Shown one piece after another: positions 56,457-63,024 of a DNA stretch of 64,000 bases (its first letter is position 1; every line of letters begins with the position of its first letter). The notes under the pieces are model-generated. The model was not told where the DNA came from. It did not search any database and worked only from the letters and a program-made list of their open reading frames with translations. The translations under genes were made by a program, and so were the position numbers. Source of the stretch: a virus; IMG/VR virus record IMGVR_UViG_3300036853_000446, positions 186,001-250,000 of that record; one strand, written 5' to 3'.

Positions 56457-57254
56457 GTGACGCCCGAAAGAAGAGCTTGGCTTAGCATGTTCGATCGCTG
56501 TCGGACCATGCCCGACTATGCCCACGTGAAGATCGCTCGCCGTTGGGCGTCGTTTGAAGCGTTTCTCGCGGACGTTGGCCCGAAGCCCTCCCCTCACCAT
56601 CTGTTCTGTCGCATCGACAATGGCGGCCATTACATGCCCCGTAACGTCCGATGGATGACCCGGACCGAGCAGCTCCGGAGTCGCACGAACACCATCCGTT
56701 TGACCTATCACGGGGTCACGGACACGCTCCCGGCATGGGCAGAGCGCCGAAAGCTTCCCCGCAAAAATATCGTCAACCGGCTCAATTACGGATGGTCCGT
56801 CGGTCAGGCTTTGGGCTTCCAACCCCCTCCGGATCGCATCATAGCCCGCGCCCGCAAACGCCAGGCGAGCGGCAAGAGCCGGGATAAAGAATACCGTAGC
56901 TGGCGCTACATGCTGCGTAGCAGCCTCTCCGTGCATCCCCCGTGGCGGCAGCTCGATCGCTTCCTTTCCGACATGGGCCCGTGTCCAGCCAAGCACCAAC
57001 TCGGGCGGCTCGACACCGCGTTGGGGTACGACCCGTCCAATTGCCTTTGGATGACCCGGTCCCGAGTCATGCGGCTCAGCCGAGCGGCTCACGTGCTCGA
57101 CTATGCTGGCGAAAGCCATCCCGTCGTGGTTTGGAGCGATCAGACCGGGCTCAGCGTGGCCACGATCCATTGCCGCCTTCAGCGCGGCTGGAGTGTGGGG
57201 GAGGCACTCGGTCTCGCGGCTAGGTCTCGAGGCTCACGTGCGTCGGCCAAATGA
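56457..57254 (+). CDS. DMGPRP/GWSVG-family protein, tandem-duplicated
   Basis: 265 aa with two modules. First: WLSMFDRC..FLADVGPKPSPHHLFCRIDN, YMPRNVRWMTRTEQLRSR, NYGWSVGQALGF. Second: SWRYMLRS..FLSDMGPCPAKHQLGRLDTA, YDPSNCLWMTRSRVM, RGWSVGEALGL. The 21041 protein has one module. Probably DNA-binding with a treble-clef-like core. GTG start set by motif A. Confidence 0.65.
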   Translation: MTPERRAWLSMFDRCRTMPDYAHVKIARRWASFEAFLADVGPKPSPHHLFCRIDNGGHYMPRNVRWMTRTEQLRSRTNTIRLTYHGVTDTLPAWAERRKLPRKNIVNRLNYGWSVGQALGFQPPPDRIIARARKRQASGKSRDKEYRSWRYMLRSSLSVHPPWRQLDRFLSDMGPCPAKHQLGRLDTALGYDPSNCLWMTRSRVMRLSRAAHVLDYAGESHPVVVWSDQTGLSVATIHCRLQRGWSVGEALGLAARSRGSRASAK

Positions 57255-57290
57255 TCCCCATCGTAGGCTTCCGTAAGCCACACTCGACGT

Positions 57291-57809
57291 TCACCCAGCC
57301 CCGGTGCCATTGACAGGCCTCCGAGAGGGCTCCGGGTGAATCACCCCCTCCCGGTCATACTCCGGCTCCCCCGGGCTCTGAGAGGGCTCCTGAGGCTCAG
57401 GGCGCTCCCCCATTACCCCCACGACGTACCGCCTCCGCTCGCGCATCTCGCGAGCAAAATCCTCCATCATCTCCTGCATGTCGCTGGCGGATTCCTCATC
57501 CCTCGGTGGCAGGATCCCTTCCGCTCTCAGCCGGGCGACGCGCTCCCGGTAGCCCCCGAGAATGTCCGCGATTTCCTCCCCGAGTTCGCAGAGGGCGATC
57601 CGCCTTCCCGCGTCCCCGGTCTCGTCGCTCTCTTCCTCCCATGCCGTCGGCAGCTCGTCGATCCGATCGAGCTTGCCCACGCAGAAATGCAGTTCGTTCT
57701 CGAACCGCCGAATCCGCACGTCCCGAGCGTTGATCATGCGCAGCGCCTTCGGCAGGACCTTGTTGAGCGTTTCGCATTCCTCGTCCGTGAGTTCTTCCCT
57801 CTCCCTCAT
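57291..57809 (-). CDS. Hypothetical coiled-coil protein, 172 aa
   Basis: Helical and charged throughout (LTDEECETLNKVLPKALRMI, DMQEMMEDFAREMRERRRYV) with a Pro-rich disordered tail (PEPQEPSQSPGEPEYDREGV). The 265 nt upstream hold no gene. Unknown function. Confidence 0.6.
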   Translation of the reverse strand: MREREELTDEECETLNKVLPKALRMINARDVRIRRFENELHFCVGKLDRIDELPTAWEEESDETGDAGRRIALCELGEEIADILGGYRERVARLRAEGILPPRDEESASDMQEMMEDFAREMRERRRYVVGVMGERPEPQEPSQSPGEPEYDREGVIHPEPSRRPVNGTGAG

Positions 57810-58039
57810 CCGGGTAGGATCGCACGCCTCCGCGACGACGAATAGGGCTTCTGCCGATCAGCCTTGTCCCAAGGGCGGCCCCTCGTACCGTTCGAGCGTT
57901 GGCCTTGGGCAACACGAGCTGAGAGGTCATGCCCCTCAGTTGGTCAAACCGATGAATTTCATCGTTCGCGAGATGGGGGACGCCTGCCGAGGCCTTGGGG
58001 TGTGTCACTCTGATTCAGTCTAACAAGATCAGATGACCC

Positions 58040-58065
58040 TTGACGGTCTCTCAGGATCGTATAGA
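58040..58065 (+). promoter_or_regulatory. TTGACG...GTATAGA promoter-like element
   Basis: TTGACG, 14 nt, TATAGA, then 9 nt to ATG 58075. The spacer is short for sigma-70, but the CGTATAG position fits the GTA placement of motifs A and B. Confidence 0.4.
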
Positions 58066-58074
58066 GTGCGTCCC

Positions 58075-58485
58075 ATGACCGTCCAATACGTCTTCAACCC
58101 CGACCGCGCCCTCGAGCTGGGCATCATCACCATCCTCGTTCCCCCCGACTCGTCTTCCAGCGCCGCCGCTGGGAACGACGTCTCCGACGCGCTCTACCAG
58201 AAGTTCCTGAGCTACCTCCCACGGGGGGAAACGGACATCGGTCAGCGTCACGTCGCGCAATTCATCAAAGAGAGCCTCGACGGCGTGACCATGTCGGCCA
58301 TCAGCTCCCATTTCGGGATCACGCCAAACAGCGCCTCGGGCATCATCAACGGCGGCTTGCAAGCCAACATCAAAAAGGCCGGCTTTGCCACGGTCGATCC
58401 CATCCTGAAGATCGAGAAACGGGGCCGCCAGTGGCACTACTCCCCCGGCGAGGTCCTCTGCCGGCAGCCGCCCATCCCTTTGTAA
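58075..58485 (+). CDS. Hypothetical HTH-like protein, 136 aa
   Basis: MTVQYVFNPDRALELGIITI then RHVAQFIKESLDGVTMSAIS, SHFGITPNSASGIINGGLQA: a likely helix-turn-helix, then IEKRGRQWHYSPGEV wing-like end. Possibly a regulator. Start set by spacing to the upstream element. Confidence 0.6.
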   Translation: MTVQYVFNPDRALELGIITILVPPDSSSSAAAGNDVSDALYQKFLSYLPRGETDIGQRHVAQFIKESLDGVTMSAISSHFGITPNSASGIINGGLQANIKKAGFATVDPILKIEKRGRQWHYSPGEVLCRQPPIPL

Positions 58486-58629
58486 GCGCGTCGCTCGCCA
58501 CCTTCAGGTTCCCACACGCCACTCCGGCTCGCACCACGCACTCGTCGCAATCGAATGGCTCGCTAAGGATCGCGATTTACAAAAACTCGCTAGAGAAGGC
58601 CGACACTGCAAGTAGAGACCCCGCATATT

Positions 58630-58986
58630 TTACAACCGCGCTAGCGAAGCCTTGAGAATCGTTTTGGCTGCGGCCTCGGCTTGTGCCTTGGCGTCATCTC
58701 GACTCTTCGCTTCGCCATCCTTTAGGGCTTTTACCGTCGTTCCCCCTTTTGCCTCTACGCCATACACCACCCACGCATCATCGTGTGCAACCAGTGAGAG
58801 CGAACCCAGATTCGCGACATCTTTTGCCTTTAGCACGGGTTCCCATATCGACGTGGCGGCGACCCGGCGACTGAGTTCGAGAAGGCTTCGGCTCAGAGCA
58901 ACTCGCGAGGGTTGGTGACCTCCCGCGTGATCGAGCAGCTGAAGCAGCTCATGCTGAAGGTCGTTGGTCGTTGCGATTTTGCGCAT
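58630..58986 (-). CDS. MRKIA-module protein, 118 aa
   Basis: MRKIATTNDLQHELLQLLDH..PSRVALSRSLLELSRRVA, the third copy of the N-terminal module. Followed by SLSLVAHDDAWVVYGVEAKG (dsRBD- or DUF-like beta strands) and an Ala/Lys helix. ATG 58986 by alignment. Confidence 0.65.
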   Translation of the reverse strand: MRKIATTNDLQHELLQLLDHAGGHQPSRVALSRSLLELSRRVAATSIWEPVLKAKDVANLGSLSLVAHDDAWVVYGVEAKGGTTVKALKDGEAKSRDDAKAQAEAAAKTILKASLARL

Positions 58987-59085
58987 GTTTACCTCTGCGT
59001 AGGGCGTCGATAAGAACAAAACCGTAAACGCTCGTCGGATGGTGCGTCAGACGAAGCAACAAGCGGCAACGGCGCACGCCCCTCC

Positions 59086-59091
59086 GGTGTA
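59086..59091 (+). promoter_or_regulatory. Motif A upstream of the 59103 gene
   Basis: TCCGGTGTAG ends 11 nt before ATG 59103. Confidence 0.6.
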
Positions 59092-59102
59092 GAATCGTAG
59101 CC

Positions 59103-59399
59103 ATGGCAGATAAGCTTTGCTCGTGCACGGAGAAGGACCCGCCGACGGACGGCGCGATCGAGGAGTCTCACGCCGAGCGGCGCTTACGACTTCGGCCGCT
59201 CTTGTCGAGCCTCGAGAACCGAAAAGGCGGCAGCGCGTTCCTCGACCTCTGTGAGATGCTCCTCATGCTCTCCGACGATATCGACGGAAGCATCGAATGG
59301 GATCACCCGCGGGTCCTCGTAAAGATTCGGCAGATCGCGAACGCAAATCGCATCGCGAAGAAACGCGCCGCCGAGTGGAAGGGCAGGCGCACCGGATGA
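59103..59399 (+). CDS. Hypothetical protein, 98 aa
   Basis: MADKLCSCTEKDPPTDGAIE then helical LENRKGGSAFLDLCEMLLML and a basic end (IAKKRAAEWKGRRTG). Unknown function. Confidence 0.6.
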   Translation: MADKLCSCTEKDPPTDGAIEESHAERRLRLRPLLSSLENRKGGSAFLDLCEMLLMLSDDIDGSIEWDHPRVLVKIRQIANANRIAKKRAAEWKGRRTG

Positions 59400-59420
59400 G
59401 CTTTTCCATAAAACAACGTC

Positions 59421-59687
59421 TCATCGCGAGCCCTCGCCCGAGTTGCTCCCGAGGGTTTCGCGCAGGAGCCCGATCACTGCTTCGGCCTCCGAGCGCCGGA
59501 TCGTGATGGTCGGTGAGTCGCGTGAGGGCGGGCAAAACTCGCCGTTAGCTGCATTCAGCCAGAACACGCGGAAGGAGACGAACCGCCTGCCTTTGACTTC
59601 TATCAGCTGGATCTTGAGTTGCTCGGGTTTGCCGGAGCGAGATGCACGGGAAAACGAGATCTCACGAATCGTCCGAAAGTCCGCCAT
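59421..59687 (-). CDS. Putative PC4-like ssDNA/transcription cofactor, 88 aa
   Basis: EQLKIQLIEVKGRRFVSFRV, PPSRDSPTITIRRSEAEAVI then a C-terminal helix: four strands and a helix in PC4/p15 order. The resemblance is by pattern only. Convergent with the 59103 gene; the AT-rich 59688-59853 lies upstream. Confidence 0.45.
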   Translation of the reverse strand: MADFRTIREISFSRASRSGKPEQLKIQLIEVKGRRFVSFRVFWLNAANGEFCPPSRDSPTITIRRSEAEAVIGLLRETLGSNSGEGSR

Positions 59688-59853
59688 AGTAAATCGAGGG
59701 ATAGGTAAATGTTGATAATCATTGATGCTTATTCCCTCGTACGGTCAGGTTTGGCAATGTCCGAACGATGGTCAGTGGACAACTGAGCTTAGATCGGATC
59801 ACGGCCGCTCGTACACGGCCCTCGTACTTTTATAAACCAGGCGCGGCATCGAT

Positions 59854-60639
59854 TCAGACGAGCCGCTTCATCGCCTCGTATTTTTCGGGCGCGCGACGTT
59901 TCAGATCGGCGGGCTCCTCCACATAGGAGCGAAAGGTTTCGGCGAAATCTTCGATGTTCGGCCTAAACTCGGCGTAGTCGGAAATGAATGGCGGCTGTCC
60001 CCAGGGCGGTGCGAACAGGTCGACGTGGTGCTTCTCTTCGAGCGCATGTCCTAGCTCATGCGTGACAGTACTCACGAGAATAGAGACCGAGGGCGGCTTA
60101 CGGTCGTGCACCGATAGGCTCAGGACGCCGCCTAGGTCCCACGAGGCATCTTCGGTTCCCCGCGGTGGTTGCAAGTTGATCGTCCGGGCTTCCCCTTGGA
60201 AGATGGCCTTCGCAACCGGTTTGAGCTTCCCGAACGCTTTCTTCCACGCTTCGACGTACGCTCCCCCGTGTTCGAGCAATTCGAGGGACCCTCTGTACAC
60301 GACGTTCTTACCGGTTGCCGCCCGTAACGCGAGACAAGTCTCCTCGAACGATGCGGAGGGTTTCTTCCTCACCACACGCGCGGGTTTGACCGCATCGATC
60401 TTGTCCAAATCCTCGTCGAACACGCCGCGCGCTTGGAGCCAGGCCCGAAGCTCCGCCACTGGAAAGGGCAGCATACTCCCGATATCGAGTGCGCCACGCA
60501 GGCGCTTCAGCACAGAGAGACCGTTCGTGCTCCACTCCCGTACCTTCAATAACCGATCGACATATTCGATCGTGACCAGGGCGTCAGCGGCTCCTTCGAG
60601 GTATCGGGCAGCAACACGGAGGGCGAGGCGACGGTCCAC
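59854..60639 (-). CDS. HELGH zincin metallopeptidase-like, 261 aa
   Basis: Leader MDRRLALRVAARYLEGAADA, then a helical pro-region; ILVSTVTHELGHALEEKHHV near residues 195-215 carries the zinc helix and NIEDFAETFRSYVEEP near 235 the third ligand. Same layout as the 19705 and 40531 proteins. The leader matches that of the 42985 protein. Confidence 0.7.
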   Translation of the reverse strand: MDRRLALRVAARYLEGAADALVTIEYVDRLLKVREWSTNGLSVLKRLRGALDIGSMLPFPVAELRAWLQARGVFDEDLDKIDAVKPARVVRKKPSASFEETCLALRAATGKNVVYRGSLELLEHGGAYVEAWKKAFGKLKPVAKAIFQGEARTINLQPPRGTEDASWDLGGVLSLSVHDRKPPSVSILVSTVTHELGHALEEKHHVDLFAPPWGQPPFISDYAEFRPNIEDFAETFRSYVEEPADLKRRAPEKYEAMKRLV

Positions 60640-60807
60640 CTCCGACCGGAGCCCATGAATGAATTACCGTCGGGCAAGGCAGCAGCACCCCTGGTCGCCC
60701 CGTGGTGAGGCGTGGCCCTTCCCACGTCCCGAGCGACCTTCCACTAACCCGGGGCCCTCTCTAGCCCGTGCAGAGCCCGTCCTGTTGCAGACCGGCGGTC
60801 GTCCCTC

Positions 60808-60863
60808 GGATCAAACGTGCCGCGCCGCCCGTACTCTCGGTTGACTTTGAGCTTTCCTCAAGT
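60808..60863 (+). promoter_or_regulatory. Motif B plus TTGACT and CTTTCCTCAAGT
   Basis: GGATCAAA, 13 nt, CCGTACT (60808-60835), then TTGACT (60841) and CTTTCCTCAAGT (60852-60863, identical to 50384-50395), then TTTAGGAGCG before ATG 60882. The following open frame from 60882 is not protein-like; the antitoxin begins at 60950. The 310-nt gap 60640-60949 otherwise holds no gene. Confidence 0.5.
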
Positions 60864-60949
60864 CAGTTTAGGAGCGACAAGATGGCTCGCGTCATCCACT
60901 CCTGCTCCCCCAAAACCAATTCCCCTCGAACCGCGGTACACTCACCCAC

Positions 60950-61201
60950 ATGGCGCAATCCTCCAAAGCCTCGCTCCCGGTCGACCTTCTCGAGAAGGCT
61001 CTCGGTCTCTCTCCCGATGCGCGCTTGGCGCTGGCCACCGAGCTATTGGACAGCGTCGAAGGGTCCGACCCCGCTTGGGAGCAGGCTTGGAGTCGCGAAC
61101 TCGATCGCCGTGCCGCCGAGGCCGACGCTCATCCCGAGCAGGGAATTCCGTGGTCCGTGGCGCGCGCCCAACTCGAAGCCCTCGTCAGCCCGAAACCGTG
61201 A
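60950..61201 (+). CDS. Addiction-module antit.-like protein (PF09720-like)
   Basis: 83 aa: VDLLEKALGLSPDARLALAT, ELLDSVEG, AWSRELDRRAAEADAHPEQG then IPWSVARAQL, the full addiction-module-component pattern. No RelE-type toxin follows. A second copy of the C-terminal part is at 42713. GCGGTACACTCACCCAC precedes ATG, not quite motif A. Confidence 0.7.
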   Translation: MAQSSKASLPVDLLEKALGLSPDARLALATELLDSVEGSDPAWEQAWSRELDRRAAEADAHPEQGIPWSVARAQLEALVSPKP

Positions 61202-61271
61202 AGCCCATCGTTTGATGGCTTTGAGTAGGTCTCGGATAACGGGAACCTTCTTGTGCGTGGCCAATTTGAAG

Positions 61272-61697
61272 ATGGAGTACTCATACGACCGACGCATGCA
61301 CGCTGCAAACTCCGGCGACGACGCTGAAGACGACGCCGACAAGCTCACCGACTTGCAGGGGCTGATCGCGGACGCATTGACAGCGGCTCGAGCGACGGCG
61401 GATGAGCTGGACAAGAGCACAGATTCCGATGCTCTGGACGCACCGCTCAAGCTCGCGAAAGAGCTATGCAGTGACTTCAGCTCGGCGGAAACGTGCGAAA
61501 CAGTCGCCGACTATCTGGCCAATATTCGGGCTGCGAAAACCAATGTCGGGAAGCTCGAGGCTGCGCTGAAGTTGGCCAAGAAGAGCGCCAAACGAGAAGA
61601 CGACGCCGAAGCGCTCGAAGCGCTCGAGGATGCCAGCGACGAGCTGAAAACCGTAAAGCGCGAGCTGCATGACATCGAGGGCGAGATCGATGGCTAG
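61272..61697 (+). CDS. Hypothetical coiled-coil protein, 141 aa
   Basis: MEYSYDRRMHAANSGDDAED then long acidic helices (LTDLQGLIADALTAARATAD, VGKLEAALKLAKKSAKREDD). ATG 61272 or 61296 are possible; the upstream frame is not coding. Start MxYSYDR resembles the 36846 protein. Confidence 0.55.
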   Translation: MEYSYDRRMHAANSGDDAEDDADKLTDLQGLIADALTAARATADELDKSTDSDALDAPLKLAKELCSDFSSAETCETVADYLANIRAAKTNVGKLEAALKLAKKSAKREDDAEALEALEDASDELKTVKRELHDIEGEIDG

Positions 61698-61712
61698 CCT
61701 CCTGAAAGAACC

Positions 61713-61964
61713 ATGAAGATTCAGATCCGCGATCGGACGGGAGGGCGGCTAGTCGAGCCGATTGGCGCGCTCGGCGACACGGTTCTCCAGTGCACGCTCG
61801 AGGACGCCTCGAGGGTCGCGGGCAGCCTCTACGCCAGGGGCCTCGACGTCACGCTCGAACACGCGAGAGAAAGCGACAACGTGGACGCCGTGTTGTGGGT
61901 TGGCGATCCCCGGTACCCCAAGGCCGTAGCTAGAAGGTGGGTTAACTCATGGCCAAACCACTAG
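61713..61964 (+). CDS. Hypothetical protein, 83 aa (paralogue of 45838)
   Basis: IQIRDRTGGRLVEPIGALGD then CTLEDASRVAGSLYARGLDV and VLWVGDPR. The TLEDA--AG-L--RGL-VTL core is shared with the 45838 protein. Overlaps the next gene by 16 nt. Unknown function. Confidence 0.6.
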   Translation: MKIQIRDRTGGRLVEPIGALGDTVLQCTLEDASRVAGSLYARGLDVTLEHARESDNVDAVLWVGDPRYPKAVARRWVNSWPNH

Positions 61965-62290
61965 ACCCAAAGGTCGCGATCCCAATACTGCAAGGCGTCA
62001 ATGCGACCCTCGAGGCGCTCTGCAACGAAAAGCACGGCGAGCTGACCGACGACATCCTAAAGCCTCTCGAGCAGGCGATCAGGGCCATTCGGGAGGCCAC
62101 CGCCGCCATCCTGCTTGCCACTCCCGACGAGTCACTCGCTGGGCTCATCTCGACGCTCGAAGCCCAGACGGTGCCCGGGGGAACCGTTCCCCCGTTCGCT
62201 CCCGCCACGCTCGGCCCTAACCAGGTTTTCATCTCTCGCTACCCGACCCCCGAAGACCTCATCGAAAAGCCGGAGAAGCGTCGACCCTGA
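61949..62290 (+). CDS. Hypothetical protein, 113 aa
   Basis: AIPILQGVNATLEALCNEKH, LEQAIRAIREATAAILLATP: helical, with a Pro-rich C-terminus. Co-transcribed with the 61713 gene. Unknown function. Confidence 0.55.
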   Translation: MAKPLDPKVAIPILQGVNATLEALCNEKHGELTDDILKPLEQAIRAIREATAAILLATPDESLAGLISTLEAQTVPGGTVPPFAPATLGPNQVFISRYPTPEDLIEKPEKRRP

Positions 62291-62334
62291 ATCTCCTTGA
62301 CCCCGATCCGACAAAGCTTCGCCTCGGCTCGGGC

Positions 62335-62340
62335 GGTGTA
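62335..62340 (+). promoter_or_regulatory. Motif A upstream of the 62351 gene
   Basis: GGCGGTGTAC ends 10 nt before ATG 62351; CCGACAAA lies 15-20 nt further upstream as a weak -35. Confidence 0.6.
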
Positions 62341-62350
62341 CCCGGTCGGG

Positions 62351-62665
62351 ATGCGCAAACCACTCACCTACCGCGACCTCCTCCGGCTGCTACGCGCCCA
62401 CGACTCTCGGTTCGACATCCGCCCCGGCAAGGGCAGCGAACGGGTTCTCTGCCTCCAGGGCCGCCCGGTCACCTGCTGCCTGCCGCACCACGGCGACGGG
62501 CACACGATTGGCGTCGGCCTGCTGACTCGCATCGAACGCGCCTTCAAACTGCCCCGGGGCTTCTTCGACCGGCGGGACAAGCGGAAGGCCGCGGTCGAGA
62601 TTCGGGGCGCAGACGTCGTAGGCGCCGGCCGTCCCTCCTCGGCCACCTGGGAATCCCCAGCCTAA
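62351..62665 (+). CDS. HicA-like mRNA interferase-fold protein
   Basis: 104 aa. LTYRDLLRLLRAHDSRFDIR, GKGSERVLCLQGRPVTCCLP, HHGDGHTIGVGLLTRIERAF resembles HicA (dsRBD fold with GSH-type box and catalytic His). The GSH box reads GSE, so activity is doubtful. No HicB partner is adjacent. Confidence 0.55.
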   Translation: MRKPLTYRDLLRLLRAHDSRFDIRPGKGSERVLCLQGRPVTCCLPHHGDGHTIGVGLLTRIERAFKLPRGFFDRRDKRKAAVEIRGADVVGAGRPSSATWESPA

Positions 62666-62762
62666 TCCTAGTTTTCTCGCCGACTTCCTCGAACGGACCG
62701 ACCGACCGTGACATCGTCGGTCTCTCGCCGATTTGTCGACGTGCCGCCCACTCCTTTCTCGC

Positions 62763-62790
62763 GGTTCAAACCGCCGGGCTCGCCCGTACT
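62763..62790 (+). promoter_or_regulatory. Motif B upstream of the 62800 ORF
   Basis: GGTTCAAA, 13 nt, CCGTACT, then 9 nt to ATG 62800. Confidence 0.55.
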
Positions 62791-62799
62791 TCCGGCAGA

Positions 62800-62907
62800 A
62801 TGTCACTCACCGAATCCAAGAAGGCTCTCGCCAGCTCCGACCCCGTCATTTTCGCGCGCAGGCCCGATTACTGGTTGAAGCCGGCGTTCCGCGGACTTCC
62901 GATCTAG
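62800..62907 (+). CDS. 35-aa micro-protein
   Basis: MSLTESKKALASSDPVIFAR then RPDYWLKPAFRGLPI. Accepted because motif B sits at the canonical distance. Too short to classify. Confidence 0.4.
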   Translation: MSLTESKKALASSDPVIFARRPDYWLKPAFRGLPI

Positions 62908-63024
62908 GTCACTTTGGTCCGGGCTGGAGACGGCCGTCATGAGAACCCCTTGCCGATCCTAGGGGTTGGGGGCGAGTTTGAATTTTTAGGGAACGAAATC
63001 GGCGGCTGGCGTCGTCATGGTCTT

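Noticed and set aside
60768-61697. 309-codon frame across the PF09720-like gene
   Set aside because: Only the part from 61272 has coding character; the rest is an antiparallel-frame shadow of the antitoxin.
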